The notes below the pieces were generated by a model, which was not told the origin of the DNA, ran no database searches, and saw nothing but the letters and a program-made list of their open reading frames with translations. DNA of 64,000 bases from Closterium sp. NIES-65 (Eukaryota > Streptophyta > Zygnematophyceae > Desmidiales > Closteriaceae), in assembly GCA_948144175.1 (NCBI GenBank), contig CANXME010002000.1, positions 434,001 to 498,000 on the forward strand. The letters run 5' to 3'. Numbering within the stretch: the stretch's first letter is position 1; every line of letters begins with the position of its first letter. Of this stretch, positions 1-10,837 are shown one piece after another. A program made the position numbers and the translations under genes.

Positions 1-1070
1 TGAAAAAAAAAAGTTGCTCCTGCTAGGTATGTCGAGGACGTTGCACTGGGCTGCTGTTCGTGTGTTCGCGGGGCCTTTTGCTGGCGATGCACATGTTTAA
101 AAATACCCCCAATCTGGGCAGGAGGGCACTTGGGGGACGCAGGACTTACCCCCCACGCTGCCCGAAATGGAAGTCTCAATTAGGCGGAAGATGGGTACTC
201 ACGTTGAAAAGATGAGTACCCAACTTCTGGCCTTCCCTTCTTGTGATTGGTCGTTGGCTGACTTCTGGGCCCACGTCAGGCTTGGGGTTGGGCGAGAGGT
301 TCGGAGTTGTGTGGGGTGGGTAGCTCGGAATGAAGTCTTGTCGCACGAGGGTCGCAGGCGATTTTGGTGGTGCCGAACCACTCTCAACGGCCAACATGAA
401 CACTTTTCAGGCTCCCAACGGCCAAGATGACCTGTTTTTAGTGCTCCTGAAGTGCTGCCGAACAGGGCCATAAAAACAACTGTTATAGAACGGTGAATGT
501 TTGGTGCAATGTTGATGCGTAGGGCTTTGCCCTGTTCAACCAGCCCTAGTCGGCTGCTAGGCCCTTCGAGGCTAAGGGCTTGTCAAATCGTCGCACGTTC
601 GAACAAATGACGGGTGTCCAAATTCCTTATCTTCCGTGTTCGCTGTCCTGACGAGCTCAACGAAGCTGGATACCCGACGCGCGCGGGAGGTGAGACGCCC
701 TAATTGTGAATTCTCGTTACTGCGAACCGCTGCTGTCTGGAGGTACGGACCAGCCCATTCAGATATCAACATCGGGTGGTAACCAGTGTTTGAACGCCCA
801 AATTCTGGGGTTTGAGTTCGGTACAGTACGCTACAATCACTCTGGTTTAGTCCGGGGCCGTCTGAACGTCAGAGGTGACACGCCCTAAAAGCCTGCTCAC
901 AAATCTGACATAGAGCGAGCAGCAGTAGTTTGTTTCACCATCGTGCCTGACGCGCCAACACGCCAAACGCACCAAACGCGCCAAACGCGCCAAACGCGCC
1001 AATCGCCTAACCCGCCAACGCGCCCTACGCTAGATTTGCGTATCGTAGACAAATCTCCCAGCAGCCATCG
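1..1070. other. Left flank, no gene recognised
   Basis: Only short open frames occur here, none with a recognisable motif. A similar phrase (ggtgagacgccctaa / ggtgacacgccctaa) occurs near 690 and 872, suggesting an old duplication. The 3' part should hold the promoter and 5' UTR of the stress-protein gene, but I see no clear TATA box. Confidence 0.4.
951..1030. repeat. 10-bp tandem repeat (CGCGCCAAAC type)
   Basis: About seven imperfect head-to-tail copies of a 10-bp unit reading approximately cgcgccaaac, ending about 125 bases before the likely start codon of the stress-protein gene. It may lie in the promoter or 5' UTR; no function can be assigned. Confidence 0.7.
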
Positions 1071-1154
1071 TTGATCTTTCGTGGACCGAGAAGGCCGGCA
1101 CGCATCGCGTTCATCGGGCGTGAAGTCGCGGATGCAGGCGGTGCGGCGAGAGCA

Positions 1155-4100
1155 ATGCGACGCGATGCGCGGGTTTTAGTGGCAGTCGACCAATCACAGG
1201 GCGCCGAGACGGTGCGGGAACGAAGAGATAGCGAATGTGGGAGCGAAAGAAGCGGGGCAAGGAGAGCAGGGGAGTGAGAGCAGATATGGGTGTGTTGTTG
1301 TGCTGCCTTTTGCCGATTCTAACCCGTCCATTGCTGCAACCCACTGCTGCCGTCCTGTGCTGCGTTTACTCCTGCCGTCCTGTGCTTCCCGCCTGTGCCG
1401 CCGTCCACTGCTGCCGTCCAACAACCCCCCCATCCCTCTCTCCCACACGCGTTGCCTCTCCGACTCCCACAGGCGTTTCACCTCGCGCTGAGCCTGCTGT
1501 CGCGCAGCACGTTGCTGTTGCCAATTCTCCAAAACACCAACTCCCATCCTTCTATCTCTCTCTCTCACGTGTTGCCTCTTCGAGTCCCACAGGCATTTCA
1601 CTTCGCGCTGAGCCTGCTGTCTCGCAACGCCACCATCTACGCGTTGCATGTGCGGGACCCCAACACTGGTGAGCCTGGCACGGGTGGTGGTGATGGTGGC
1701 TTGGTTAGCCTGGCACGGGTGGTGGTGATGGTGGCTTGGTGAGCCTCGTGACTATTAAGTTGACCCGGGAGCCTGCTGTCTCGCAGCGCCACCATCTACG
1801 CCTTGCATGTCCGGGACCCCAACACCGGTGAGTTTGACACGCCTCGAAGCTCCACCTGTGCGTTGCATGCCAGGGACCCTAGCATTGATGAGAGCCGTGT
1901 GACTTTTGAGTCGACCCAGGAGCTTGTCCGTTGCATGTTCGGGTGGTGGTGATGGTGGCTGAGTGAGCCTGGTGAGCCTGGTGAGCCTGGTGACTATCAA
2001 TTTGACCCAGGAGCCTGCTGTCTCGGCATGGATGTACGAGGCAGAGCAGCGCAACAGCGGGCAGCCAGACAAGAGAATATCCAATGTGTGATGCAACCCC
2101 CCTCTCCTGCCGCCTCCCCTACCGTCCCCCCCGTGCCACAGTCGGTGTGGATGTACGAGGCGGAGCAGCGCAACAGCAGCGGGCAGGCGTTGGTGTGGGA
2201 GTGAATTTGTGTGATGCAAGTCGTAGCACCCACTCCTCGCCCACGCCCTCCCCCCCCTCTCCCCTCTCCCACGCGCCAGAGTCGGCATGGATGTACGAGG
2301 CAGAGCAGCGCAGCGCAACAGCCGTGTTGTAGCATCCCTCCTCACACTCTCCCCCCTCTTTCCCCTCCTCCCCCCTCCCAGAGGCGGCATGGATGTATGA
2401 GGCGGAGCAGCGCAACAGCACGGGGCAGGCGTTGGTGTGGGAATACGAGGTGGAGGCGCGCGCAGAGGACCTGCTAGCGCGATTCCGAGGAATGGCGCAT
2501 GCGGCTGGGGTGAGTGGGATGCGAGAGAGGTGGTGGGGGTGAGTGGGATGCGAGAGAGGTGGTGGGGGTGAGTGGGATGCGAGAGAGGTGGTGGGGGTGA
2601 GTGGGATGCGAGAGAGGTGGTGGGGGTGAGTGGGATGCGAGAGAGGTGGTGGGGGTGAGTGGGATGCGAGAGAGGTGGTGGGGGTGAGTGGGATGCGAGA
2701 GAGGTGGTGGGGGTGAGTGGGATGCGAGAGAGGTGGTGGGGGTGAGTGGGATGCGAGAGAGGTGGTGGGGGTGAGTGGGATGCGAGAGAGGTGGTGGGGG
2801 TGAAGGTGGTCACTGAAGCACGGGGCAGGCGTTGGTGTGGGGGTATGAGGTGGAGGCGCGCGCAGAGGATCTGCTAGCACGATTCCGCAGGATGGCTCAT
2901 GCAGCAGGGGTGAGTGGGGTGAGGGAGGAAGGGGGGGGTGATTGGAGGAAAAGGGGGGGGTGATTGGAGGAAAAGGGGGGGGTGATTGGAGGAAAAGGGG
3001 GGGGTGATTGGAGGAGGTGGTTGCTGCTGATGTACTGCTGACATGCCATGCAGTGTCGCACACGGCAGGAGATGCGTGCATGGAGCTGTGTGGTGAGACA
3101 GCTTAAAGCCCATCCGTCGCCCACCCCCTCGTGTCCACCAGATAACGTGCCATGCAGTGTCCACCAGATAACGTGCCATGCAGTGTCCACCAGATAACGT
3201 GCCATGCAGTGTCCACCAGATAACGTGCCATGCAGTGTCGCGCAAGGCGGGGGATAATTGAATGCCATGGCCGTTTACTCACCCAACCCCTCGTGTCCAC
3301 CAGATTACCTGCCATGCAGTATCACGCAATGCGGGGGATGCGCGTGCAGAGCTGTGTGAGGCGGTGGAGCGGCAGGCCATAGAGCTGCTCGTGGTGGGGT
3401 CGAGAGGGCTGGGCGCCGTGTCCAGGTGGGTGGCAGCTAAGTGGCAAAATACGCTTTTGCCTTTAAGCGTTTAGCGTTTATCCGCTTGCGTATACACGCA
3501 AAACGCTATACGCTAACGAATACGCAATACGCTCGGGGTTTTTTTTCAGGGCAGCCCAAAATCGAAAAAAAAAATGTATATCTGAAAAGTTTCGTCTTCT
3601 CACGGCGAAGAAGATGCCGTGCTCGAAATGCACGTCCGAGATCTACCCTGGCCTGGACGTGGCTTCAATGTATGGAGGTGAGTTGGTTTCCGTGCTTTCA
3701 ATTCGCGGCCCCGCGACTGTGAGTTGGGTTACGTGGCTCCAATGTTTGGAGTCGCGATGTCCTTGACATTCCACATTGGAGTTCCACCAATTTGTACCGC
3801 TCTCGGCCTACAAACTCCCTCCAATTCAACTTCTCCCCACCACTCCATCCCACGCTACTTTACAATCAGGTATTGTTCTCTCTCGTCAATGCATCCTCCC
3901 ATGTACCTTCACAGACCTTTTTAGAATGTCTTCTGCAGATGTTAGCCCGACCCCGTCCACTCCCCCTCCTAATACCGGCACGGACAGTCCTGTTCAGTCG
4001 GCGCGAGTTTACCTTCCCGATGTCGACCACGAGGTGTTCAAGCATTTCCGCCGCATAAAGGTGGATGAGGGGAAATCGCAGCAATACGAGTGCAGGTACT

Positions 4101-6965
4101 GCTGCAATATCTTTTCTGGTGCCGCCACCCGCTGCGCGCAGCACTTGGCGAGTTGGAGGAAGATGAGGCGCCGCGAAGTGGCGCTATGCAAGGAAGCCCC
4201 CTCTGAAGTACGGGCTGCCATCCGGAAGAAGTACGAGGCTAAGGCTGCAGCGGCGGATCAGCGCCGCCAGGCGACATCGGATGCCATTGCGTCGGTCACC
4301 AGCGGCGGAAAGAGGAGCCGCATTACTGACTACTTGGAGACGGATGTGGCAGCTGCGAAGCGCGATGCACACGAGGCGTTGGCACTGATGTTCGCGGCGT
4401 GTCAAATCCTGGAGCGCGTGGCGGAGCACCCTCTCTTCATCAACGCCGTTTGTGCCATTAGGGACTCCGGCACAGGATACGTCCCCCCGACGAGGACGTT
4501 CATCGGCGGGGCGGGCTTGCGACTCTGTTGCGAGAACATCGACAGAGGGCTTTCTGGAGTGAAGGCGAGCTGGAAGCGGACCGGCGTGACAATTTCTTCT
4601 GATATGATGACTGATAAGAACGGTCGCCCCCAGGCGAACGTGTTTCTCGTCAACGAGAGCGGTGCGGTGTTCAAGGACAGCGTGGAGTGTCGCATGGAGA
4701 CCAAAACCGGCGGCTATGTCGCCAGCATCCTCAGGCCTGTGGTGGAGGAGGTCGGTCCAGATAACGTGGTGGCGTTCTGCACTGACGGTGGGTCCAACTA
4801 CGCGGTGGCGTGCAACGAGCTGATCGCGGAATGGCCGCACATTCAACACGTGCCATGCGCCACCCACGTGTTGGACCTCTTCATGGAGGACGTCGGCAAG
4901 ATGACGTGGGCCAAGAAGGTGGTGGACACTGCGGGCGAGATCAGCTCCTTCGTCCGCAACCACCACTGGACAAGGGGATACTTGAGGACCCCCGCACTGG
5001 TGGGTGCAAAGATGCTGCAGGCGCTGAAACCAGCTGGAACCAGATTCGGGACACAGTACATTGTTGTGTCCCGTCTCTGTGAGCTGCGGTAGTCGCTTGC
5101 ACAGATGGTGGTGTCTGATGTGTGGAAGGGTTGGGCAGTTGGGGATAGGAAGAAGTCTGCGGATAAGTTTGCATCACAAGTTCTTGATGACGCGTGGTGG
5201 CGGACGGCGGAGTTTTTCTCCAAGCTGATGAAGCTCCCGTTCATGGCAATGCATAAGACCGATGGGGATGCCAAGGGGATGATGGGCCGGATGTATGACG
5301 TGATGCTGCAGTTGACCGAGGATGTGGGGACAGTGGTGGAGGAGGATGAGGAGCAGCTGAGCTACTCCGACAAAGTGAACATCCGCCGCCTACTGAAGGA
5401 CAGGTGGGACGACAGCCTGGCCTGCCCCATGCACGTTGCGGGCAGAATTCTCAACCCGGCGAACCAGGATGAAGACATCTTCGGCTCAGACGCGGAGTGC
5501 ACTAGGGTATTCAAAACGTACATCACTGAGCACGCCGAGCACCTCTGCAATTACGGAAAGGAGGGGGATGATGGGGATGACATTGGCGAGGTTTTGATGG
5601 AACTGCAGGACGGGGTGAGGGCATTTCTGGATATGAAAGGAAGCTTCGGGATGGGGGATGCAATTGCTCAGAGGAACTTGGTCAAGCAAGGCAAGTATGA
5701 CATGGTAAAGTGGTGGCAGTGGCACGGCACTGACGTACCAAAGCTGGCGGCCCTAGCCATCAGGACTCTCTCTCAGCCCGTGTCGGCTTCACCATGTGAG
5801 AGGGGATGGTCAACGTGGGGTGGGGTGCACACGGCCCGCCGGAACCGGCTTGGCTCTGCCAAGTGCCGGGATTTGGTTTTTGTTGCGCACAACTGGAGCG
5901 TTGTGCGCAACTGGCATTCCCGTGCAGATGTCATGCCGGGTGTGGTGCTCGGGAATATCCCGGAGCCTCCCGTGCCCGAGGGCTACAATGTGATGGAGGG
6001 GGACGAGGAGGAGGAGGAGGGGGAAGACGACATTTTGGAGGATGAGTATGCGTAGGTGGGTTAATTGATCTGGACTAGCGTGAGTAGTAGTATGTGTAGT
6101 AGTAGTAGTATGGGATGAGTAGTTGTCATTGTAATGTTGGTGAAAAAAAAAAATCGGAAAAAAAAACCGGGAAATCCAACCCCCGTGGAAACTTACCCTA
6201 GTAGTATTGCAGGGGGGTTTTATTTTAGCTGCCCGATGTTTTTTTAACCTGCCCGAAATAGCGTATCTAGGGTCTCGGGACCTTTGCGTATAGCGTATAA
6301 ACGCGTGCGTATATACGACACGCGTATATACGACACGCGTATATACGCAATACGCGTATTTTGCCACTTAGGGTGGCAGTGGTGGGTTCGGTTCTGTGCC
6401 TGCATGTCGCTCTCATCTCACCTGTACCCCAGCCATTAAGAATGGGGACAGAGCGACAGGCCATAGAGCTGTGCTCGTGGTGGGCTCAAAAGGGCTGGAC
6501 GCCATGTCCATGTGGGAGTGTGTGTGTCTGTGTTGGCATGTCATGTATCTGACCTCTAACCTCCGGTATCTAGGATGGGTGTGGAGCGGCAGGCCATAGA
6601 GCTGCTCTTGGTAGGCTCCGGAGGGCTGGGGCCGTGTCAAGGTGCGACTGCTGTCGTCTGTGCTGGCGTGTTTCTGTCATCTCTCTTTTATTACCCCCAG
6701 TTGTAAGGGCAGTCTTTGAGCGATGGGATTTTCATGTGTAATCTTGCTTGCACATACGGGCAGGCTGGATGAATCTTCACAAGGACATGTGCTTTCTATT
6801 TTTCATTCATTAAATGATGTGTTTTGCTTTGTCTTGTTTTGCTTTGTTTCACTGCGTGATTCGTTCGTTGTGCGTGGCAGAGCCATGCTTGGGAGTGTGA
6901 GCGACTATTTGATCCACAATGCATCGTGTCCAGTGTTGGTTGTGCCGAATCCATTCCAGCAGTGA
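1155..6965 (+). CDS. Universal stress protein (USP/UspA domain), five exons
   Basis: Exons inferred at 1155-1211, 1593-1668, 2382-2509, 3304-3425 and 6881-6965. Phases agree at every junction and give 155 residues, normal for a plant single-domain USP. The product begins with the beta-1 motif RVLVAVDQSQGAET, continues with ALSLLSRNATIYALHVRDPNT, and ends with the ATP-binding signature G-2x-G-9x-G-S (GSRGLGAVSRAMLGS) followed by NASCPVLVVP. Known for the family: small cytosolic or nuclear nucleotide-binding proteins induced by stress; the intact loop suggests an ATP-binding type. An in-frame ATG at 1071 could add 28 residues; 1155 is preferred because beta-1 starts at once. The last intron (3426-6880) splits the ATP loop between Arg and Ala and contains the hAT insertion. 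Introns are full of decayed copies of exons 2, 3 and 4, so alternative use of the second exon-3 copy (2815-2909) is possible. Confidence 0.82.
1445..1891 (+). repeat. Decayed partial copies of USP exon 2
   Basis: 1445-1507 repeats the acceptor region and first half of exon 2 (gcgtttcacctcgcgctgag against gcatttcacttcgcgctgag in the exon) and then diverges. After the exon, 1769-1831 repeats the second half plus the donor (caacaccggtgag), and 1852-1891 is a more decayed third copy. The copy at 1593-1668 is taken as the exon because its phases fit both neighbours. Confidence 0.8.
1670..1745 (+). repeat. 35-bp repeat starting at the exon-2 donor
   Basis: Two near-identical 35-bp units (1670-1704, 1705-1739) and the start of a third follow the GT of the exon-2 donor at 1669-1670. 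The unit begins TGAGCCTGGCACGGGTGG, so it includes the donor consensus itself. A related run recurs near 1940-1990. Confidence 0.75.
2010..2325 (+). repeat. Three decayed 5' copies of USP exon 3
   Basis: About 2010-2070, 2140-2205 and 2277-2325 each repeat the start of exon 3 (gcatggatgtacgaggcgga or close), preceded by AG, and then break down. The first is a chimera: an exon-2 fragment (gagcctgctgtctcg) is joined directly to an exon-3 fragment. The fourth copy, 2382-2509, is the only complete one that keeps frame. Confidence 0.8.
2511..2800. repeat. 29-bp minisatellite, ten copies, at the exon-3 donor
   Basis: Ten head-to-tail, essentially identical 29-bp units start at 2511, 2540 and so on to 2772. 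The first unit begins with the T of the exon-3 donor GT (2510-2511), and every junction recreates GGGGGTGAGTGGG, so ten equivalent 5' splice-site sequences stand in series. The low divergence suggests recent expansion. Confidence 0.95.
2815..2909 (+). repeat. Second copy of the 3' half of USP exon 3
   Basis: Repeats exon 3 from acggggcaggcgttggtgtg through gctagcacgattccg to gcagcaggg and a second GTGAGT donor. It has a few substitutions but stays open in the exon frame, so it could be an alternative exon end. It lacks the 5' half of the exon. Confidence 0.75.
2917..3015. repeat. 22-bp minisatellite after the exon-3 echo donor
   Basis: Units beginning tgattggaggaaaagg start at 2939, 2961, 2983 and 3005, a 22-bp period. 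A shorter variant directly follows the donor-like GTGAGT of the second exon-3 copy. Confidence 0.85.
3038..3303 (+). repeat. Exon-4 acceptor echoes and 26-bp array
   Basis: 3038-3095 carries a decayed copy of the exon-4 start (tgccatgcagtgtcgcacac, then gagatgcgtgcatggagctg). Four exact 26-bp units beginning gtgtccaccagataacgtgc follow at 3131-3234; each contains the acceptor sequence CCACCAG that also precedes the real exon 4 at 3304. Another broken exon start (gtgtcgcgcaaggcggggga) closes the array. Confidence 0.85.
3437..6371 (+). mobile_element. hAT DNA transposon in the last USP intron
   Basis: Length 2935 bp. Ends are perfect 18-bp terminal inverted repeats (ctaagtggcaaaatacgc). The 8-bp duplication ggtggcag flanks both sides (3429-3436 and 6372-6379), the hAT hallmark. 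Subterminal DNA is rich in gcgtatatacgc-like palindromes, as expected for transposase-binding regions. It lies 11 bp inside the intron after exon 4, on the same strand as the gene. The exact TIRs and duplication suggest a fairly recent insertion. Confidence 0.95.
3926..6055 (+). pseudogene. hAT transposase with one in-frame stop
   Basis: A single frame of about 709 residues interrupted only by TAG at 5090-5092; the frame continues directly after it, so this is a point nonsense change rather than a frameshift. The start at 3926 is chosen because the BED-type zinc finger (CRYCCN...CAQHLASW, about 4090-4160) follows soon after. The middle (about 4490-5000) matches DUF659 of plant hAT transposases, with acidic residues in SSDMMTD and CTDGGSNY and the CxxH pair in VPCATH. 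The C-terminus (about 5700-5900) is the hAT dimerisation region (LSQPVSASPCERGWSTWG), followed by an acidic tail. Role if functional: nuclear cut-and-paste transposase. Stop read-through or action in trans cannot be excluded. Confidence 0.9.
6441..6640 (+). repeat. Two decayed copies of USP exon 4 beyond the hAT
   Basis: 6448-6516 and 6580-6640 both contain gagcg(g/a)caggccatagagct and then a degraded ATP-loop coding stretch and donor. They are the 3' half of exon 4 repeated within the same intron, now separated from exon 4 by the hAT element, so the duplications predate its insertion. Confidence 0.8.
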
Positions 6966-7071
6966 ACATGACACATTTGGTTAGGATCCCAGCCACTAGA
7001 TTACTGGGATCAAAGGGCTTGTTCAGTGGTGGGTGAATGCGCCATAACCCCCAGGCAAACATGCCTATAAC

Positions 7072-7199
7072 TGTCAAATGTAATTCTATGCTTGTAGGCT
7101 ACAGTGAGTAGCACAATAGGGAGTACAATTATTAGGGTTGCATATTTGTACTCTCACACTTTCTAGTTTCGTTTATTCCGTTGCATTCCTATTCTTAGA
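7072..7199 (+). repeat. 5' LTR of copia 1
   Basis: 128 bp, starts tgtcaaatgtaattc and ends cctattcttaga. Shares the motif gcttgtaggctacagtg with the other copia LTRs in the window. Confidence 0.92.
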
Positions 7200-7219
7200 T
7201 GGTATCGCGAGTAGGTAAG

Positions 7220-7741
7220 ATCCTCGTTCGTTTTTAGCTAGCCTCCGCGCCCTACGCGCCCTCCGTGCTCTCACGCCCTCTGCGCCCTGCTCGCGCCTAG
7301 CCCGCGCCCTCCCGCGCTGTCCAACCTGTCGTGCGCCCTCCTTAGACCTCCGCGCGCCCTCCCCCACCGTTGCGCGCCCTCCAAAACCGTCGTGCGCCCT
7401 CCTTAGACCGTCGCGTGCCCTCCTCCACCGTCGCGCGCCCTCCTTAACCATCGCGCGCCCTCCTTAGACCGTTGCGTGCCCTCCCCTCCGCCTATCGCGC
7501 GCCCTCCTCCGTCAACGCTTCCCGCACACCAGCGTGCGCTTACCGCACACCTGCGTGCGCTTACCGCACACCTGCGTGCACTTACCGCATCATTCTGCCG
7601 TGCGCTTCCCGCACACCTGCCTACGCTTACCGCACACCTGCGTGCACTTACCGCACACTTGCGTGCACCTACCGCACACCTGCGTGCGCTTACCGCACAC
7701 CTGCGTACACTTACCGCATCACTCTGTGCGCTTACTGCATC
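7220..7741. repeat. Tandem arrays in the copia 1 leader
   Basis: 7240-7500 holds irregular cgcgcgccctcctt-type units. 7526-7741 holds about ten 21-bp units (acacctgcgtgcgcttaccg). They occupy the untranslated leader between the primer-binding site and gag, as the GC-rich arrays do in the other copias, but with unrelated unit sequences. Confidence 0.85.
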
Positions 7742-7980
7742 TCTCTCCTCTTCACTTGTGCACCGGTCCCACGCCATTCCTACTGCACTCGGCTCCCGGC
7801 TCAGCGGCTGGCAGCCGCTCTTCCCTTCGGTAGCGCCACCTAGGTTCGGTTAGAGCCCCGCCCCACGACTATTTTCTCGCCGACTATCTCTCGTCGATTT
7901 CCCCGCTGGCGTCCCTAGCCCTCCGTAGTTTTCCTCCTCGTTCTTAGCTCCGCCTCCACCGTGCTCTAGTCGCCTCTAGC

Positions 7981-10503
7981 ATGGGCTCCGGTATGGAGGC
8001 CCGTCGCCTCCGTTTCGATGCTGAGGGAACCCGATCGAGTTCGGTACCTGGCAGCGCCAGACCACACGTTTCCTCACCAGCCAGCGTCAAGACGGCGCTA
8101 CTCTGTGGGCCCACGCGTCGGGTGCTCTCGCGGCACCCCCGTCCCCCGCCGCCTTGCCGACCGCCCCGGAGCCGACTCCTACGGCCCAGGCGGACTACGA
8201 CCGTCGGGTCCTGGCTCGGGACGTGTGGCTCTCTCGTGACGCGGCCGCCCCCCTCACGCTATCGGAGCTTCTCCCCCCGACTGAGGCCGCTCACTTTGAC
8301 CAGGTGGAGACAGCCAAGGGGGTTTGGGATGCTATTGTGGCTCGCTATTCCACCCCCTCCTCCGCCTCCCTCAGTCGCCTCCTCATGCCGTTCGTGTTTC
8401 CCTACCTAGGCTCGTTTGCGACTGTTTCCGACCTAGTGACTCACCTCCGCTCGCTTGACGCCGTTTTTCGTTCGGCGTGTAACGACGCACAACTCCTTGT
8501 TGCTCCCCCCCCATGTGGCTCACTGTGCACTGGTTAGTCACCCGCCTCCCTGACCGCCTTGCCACTGCCCGCGACGCGCTTCTTCAGAAGCACCCCACTG
8601 AACACACTATAGACCTCCTTCAGACTGCTCTCGGGACCATCGAGAACAGCCTCCTCACCGTTGCCTCTGCCACTGATGCGGTGGCCCCCCGTCTCTTTGC
8701 GGGGTGTGCCGCCCCTTAGCTTCCCACTTCCACCGCTACCCGCGCTTCTGCTGTTGTGTCGGTCTCTGAAGACACCGGGGCAAGAGTGGCAAGAAGGGCG
8801 GGAGAGGGGGGGGGGGGTGGGGGCGGAGGAGGTGGTGGTGGAGGGGGCGGTGGAGGTGGGAGCGGCGGTGGTGGTGGAGGCGGCGGCGGTGGTGCACCAG
8901 GGGGAGGGAGCCTTGGAGGAGGCGCAGGACAAACAGGTCCACCCACAGGTGGTGGCCCGACCGGTGGGGGTGCTGCCCCCCAGCAGCAGCAGCCACAGCA
9001 GCACCAGCCACAGCAGGGACAGGAGCAGCAGCAGGCACCTACGTCGACGCAGTTCCCTCTCCCAGGGCGAACGTAGTCGATGGCATGTGGCTCTTCAAGG
9101 TGAAGCGGCCGCCTCGAGCACCGCCGGTGTTCAAGGCGCGCTACGTGGCTAGGGGCTTCAGTCAGCGTGAGGGAGTTTACTTCTTCCAAACCTTCACCCC
9201 GACCCCGAAGATGACTACTCTTCGGGTGCTACTCCACATAGCAGCGCAGCGAGACTATGAGCTGCACTCCCTCGACTTCTCCACTGCGTTCCTCCAGGGC
9301 CGACTGCACGAGGAGATCTGGTTGCGCCGTCCTCCTGGCTTCACTAACACCTTCCCACCTGGGACCCAGTGGAGCCTGAGGCGAACAGTCTACGGTCTCC
9401 GCCAGTCGCCCCGTGAGTGGCACGACACTCTTCGCTCCACGCTTCGTGACCTGCGGTTCAGCCCGTCCTCCGCCGACCCGTCGCTGTTTGTTCGAGCGGG
9501 TTCTACTCCTTTCTTTATCCTTGTCTATGTCGACGACTTGGTGTTTGCTACCGCAGACAGGGCAGCCCGGGCTCAGGTGAAGTCCGAACTGCTGAAGAGA
9601 CACAAGTGCACTGACCTGGGTGAGTTGCAGCGCTACCTTGGCTTGCAAATCACCAGGGACAGAGCCGCTCGCACCATCACACTGACGTAGTCACACATGG
9701 TGCAGCAGGTCCTTCGGCAGTTCAACTTCCAGTTCTCCACCACACAGCCCACTCCTCTGGCTGTTGACCACCGACTCACTGGCCCCTTTCCTGACGAGCC
9801 CTTTGAACCAAGTGGTCCCTACGCAGAGCTTGTGGGCTGCCTCATGTACCTAATGACTTGTACTCGGCCGGACCTCGCCTTTCCCCTTAGCATCCTCTCT
9901 TGTTTTGTTGCGACTGGGAGACACCGTCCTGTCCACTAGACAGCTGCTGTGAGGGTGGCGAAATACCTGGCGACTACATCAGGCATGGGGCTTGTGCTTG
10001 GAGGGACTCAGCCAGTGGTGTTGACTGATCACTTCGACTCTTCCTACGCTGACGACGTCGAGACTCAGCGCTCGACTCAGGGTTACTGCTTCAGTCTGGG
10101 AGCTGGTGCTGTGTCGTGGAGGTTTACACGGTCGTCGTCCGTGGCTACTTCCAGTGCAGAGGCAGAGATCTATGCTGGTGCCATAGCGGCACACGAGCTT
10201 CGCTAGTTGACCTTCATGCTCGCCAACCTTGGTGAGCGGCCTCGCTCTGCACCAACCTTGTACGCTGACAACAAGGCCATGATCCTCCTGTGTCGAGAGC
10301 CTTGACTGGAGAGCAGAGTGAAGCATATCTACGTGAGGTACTTCCTCCTGCAAGAGCTGCAGCGACGCGGCCAGACACGCCTGGACTTTGTGGCCTCAGA
10401 GGCCAACACTGCAGACGTCTTCACCAAGGCCTTGGCGCTTGGTGATCACCACAGGTTCTGTGTGCAGTTGGGGCTTAATGAGGTAGGCCCTCGGTTGCTG
10501 TAG
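7981..10503 (+). pseudogene. Copia 1 gag-RT-RNase H remnant
   Basis: The gag-like N-terminus (RRLRFDAEG) at 7981 is out of frame with the main gag block at 8154 (WDAIVARYSTPSSASLSRLL). Gag then shifts frame again at a C tract just before 8513. RT and RNase H share one frame from 9085 (RYVARGFSQ, YVDDLVFAT) but carry stops at 9688-9690, 9937-9939 and 10204-10206 plus a TGA near 10302. Compared with the open copy at 31850, three of these are C-to-T or G-to-A changes (CAG, TGG and CGA codons). No protease or integrase remains. Nonfunctional. Confidence 0.9.
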
Positions 10504-10709
10504 TCTTGTTGTTTGCTCTGCTTGTTGTGCTTCCTGTTTATATCCTAGTGAACTCTTGAACTGGCCTTGTGGCCGCTTGCTTGCGCTCGGAATTTGTGTG
10601 GTGTCCTTGAGATCCACCGTGAGCTTGCCTTGTTTCTTGCTTTGACTGGTCTTGTGACCATTTGTTCACCTTGCTTGCTTTGATGCCTCTCACTTAGCCT
10701 ATGGGGGTG

Positions 10710-10837
10710 TGTCAAATGTAATTCTATGCTTGTAGGCCACGGTGAGTAGCACAATAGGGAGTACAGTTATTAGGGTTGCATATTTGTACTCTCACACTTT
10801 CTAGTTTCGTTTATTCCGCTGCATTCCTATTCTAAGA
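10710..10837 (+). repeat. 3' LTR of copia 1
   Basis: 128 bp, five differences from the 5' LTR (four transitions plus one change in the last few bases). Directly followed by the duplicated target ataac. Confidence 0.92.

Larger units (their letters stand above)
7072..10837 (+). mobile_element. Ty1/copia element 1, defective
   Basis: 128-bp LTRs at 7072-7199 and 10710-10837, five differences between them, flanked by ataac at 7067-7071 and 10838-10842. The primer-binding site tggtatcgcgag (7200-7211) resembles the initiator-Met tRNA type. A purine run, cctatgggggtg, precedes the 3' LTR. Gag and RT/RNase H are present, but protease and integrase are missing: the Gly/Gln-rich gag tail joins RT directly near 9035. 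It belongs to the same broad family as the three copias to the right but is clearly diverged. It lies in the spacer about 100 bp after the USP stop. Confidence 0.93.

Noticed and set aside
2511..2800. The 29-bp array as a CRISPR array
   Set aside because: Units are head to tail with no unique spacers, and the DNA is eukaryotic intron.
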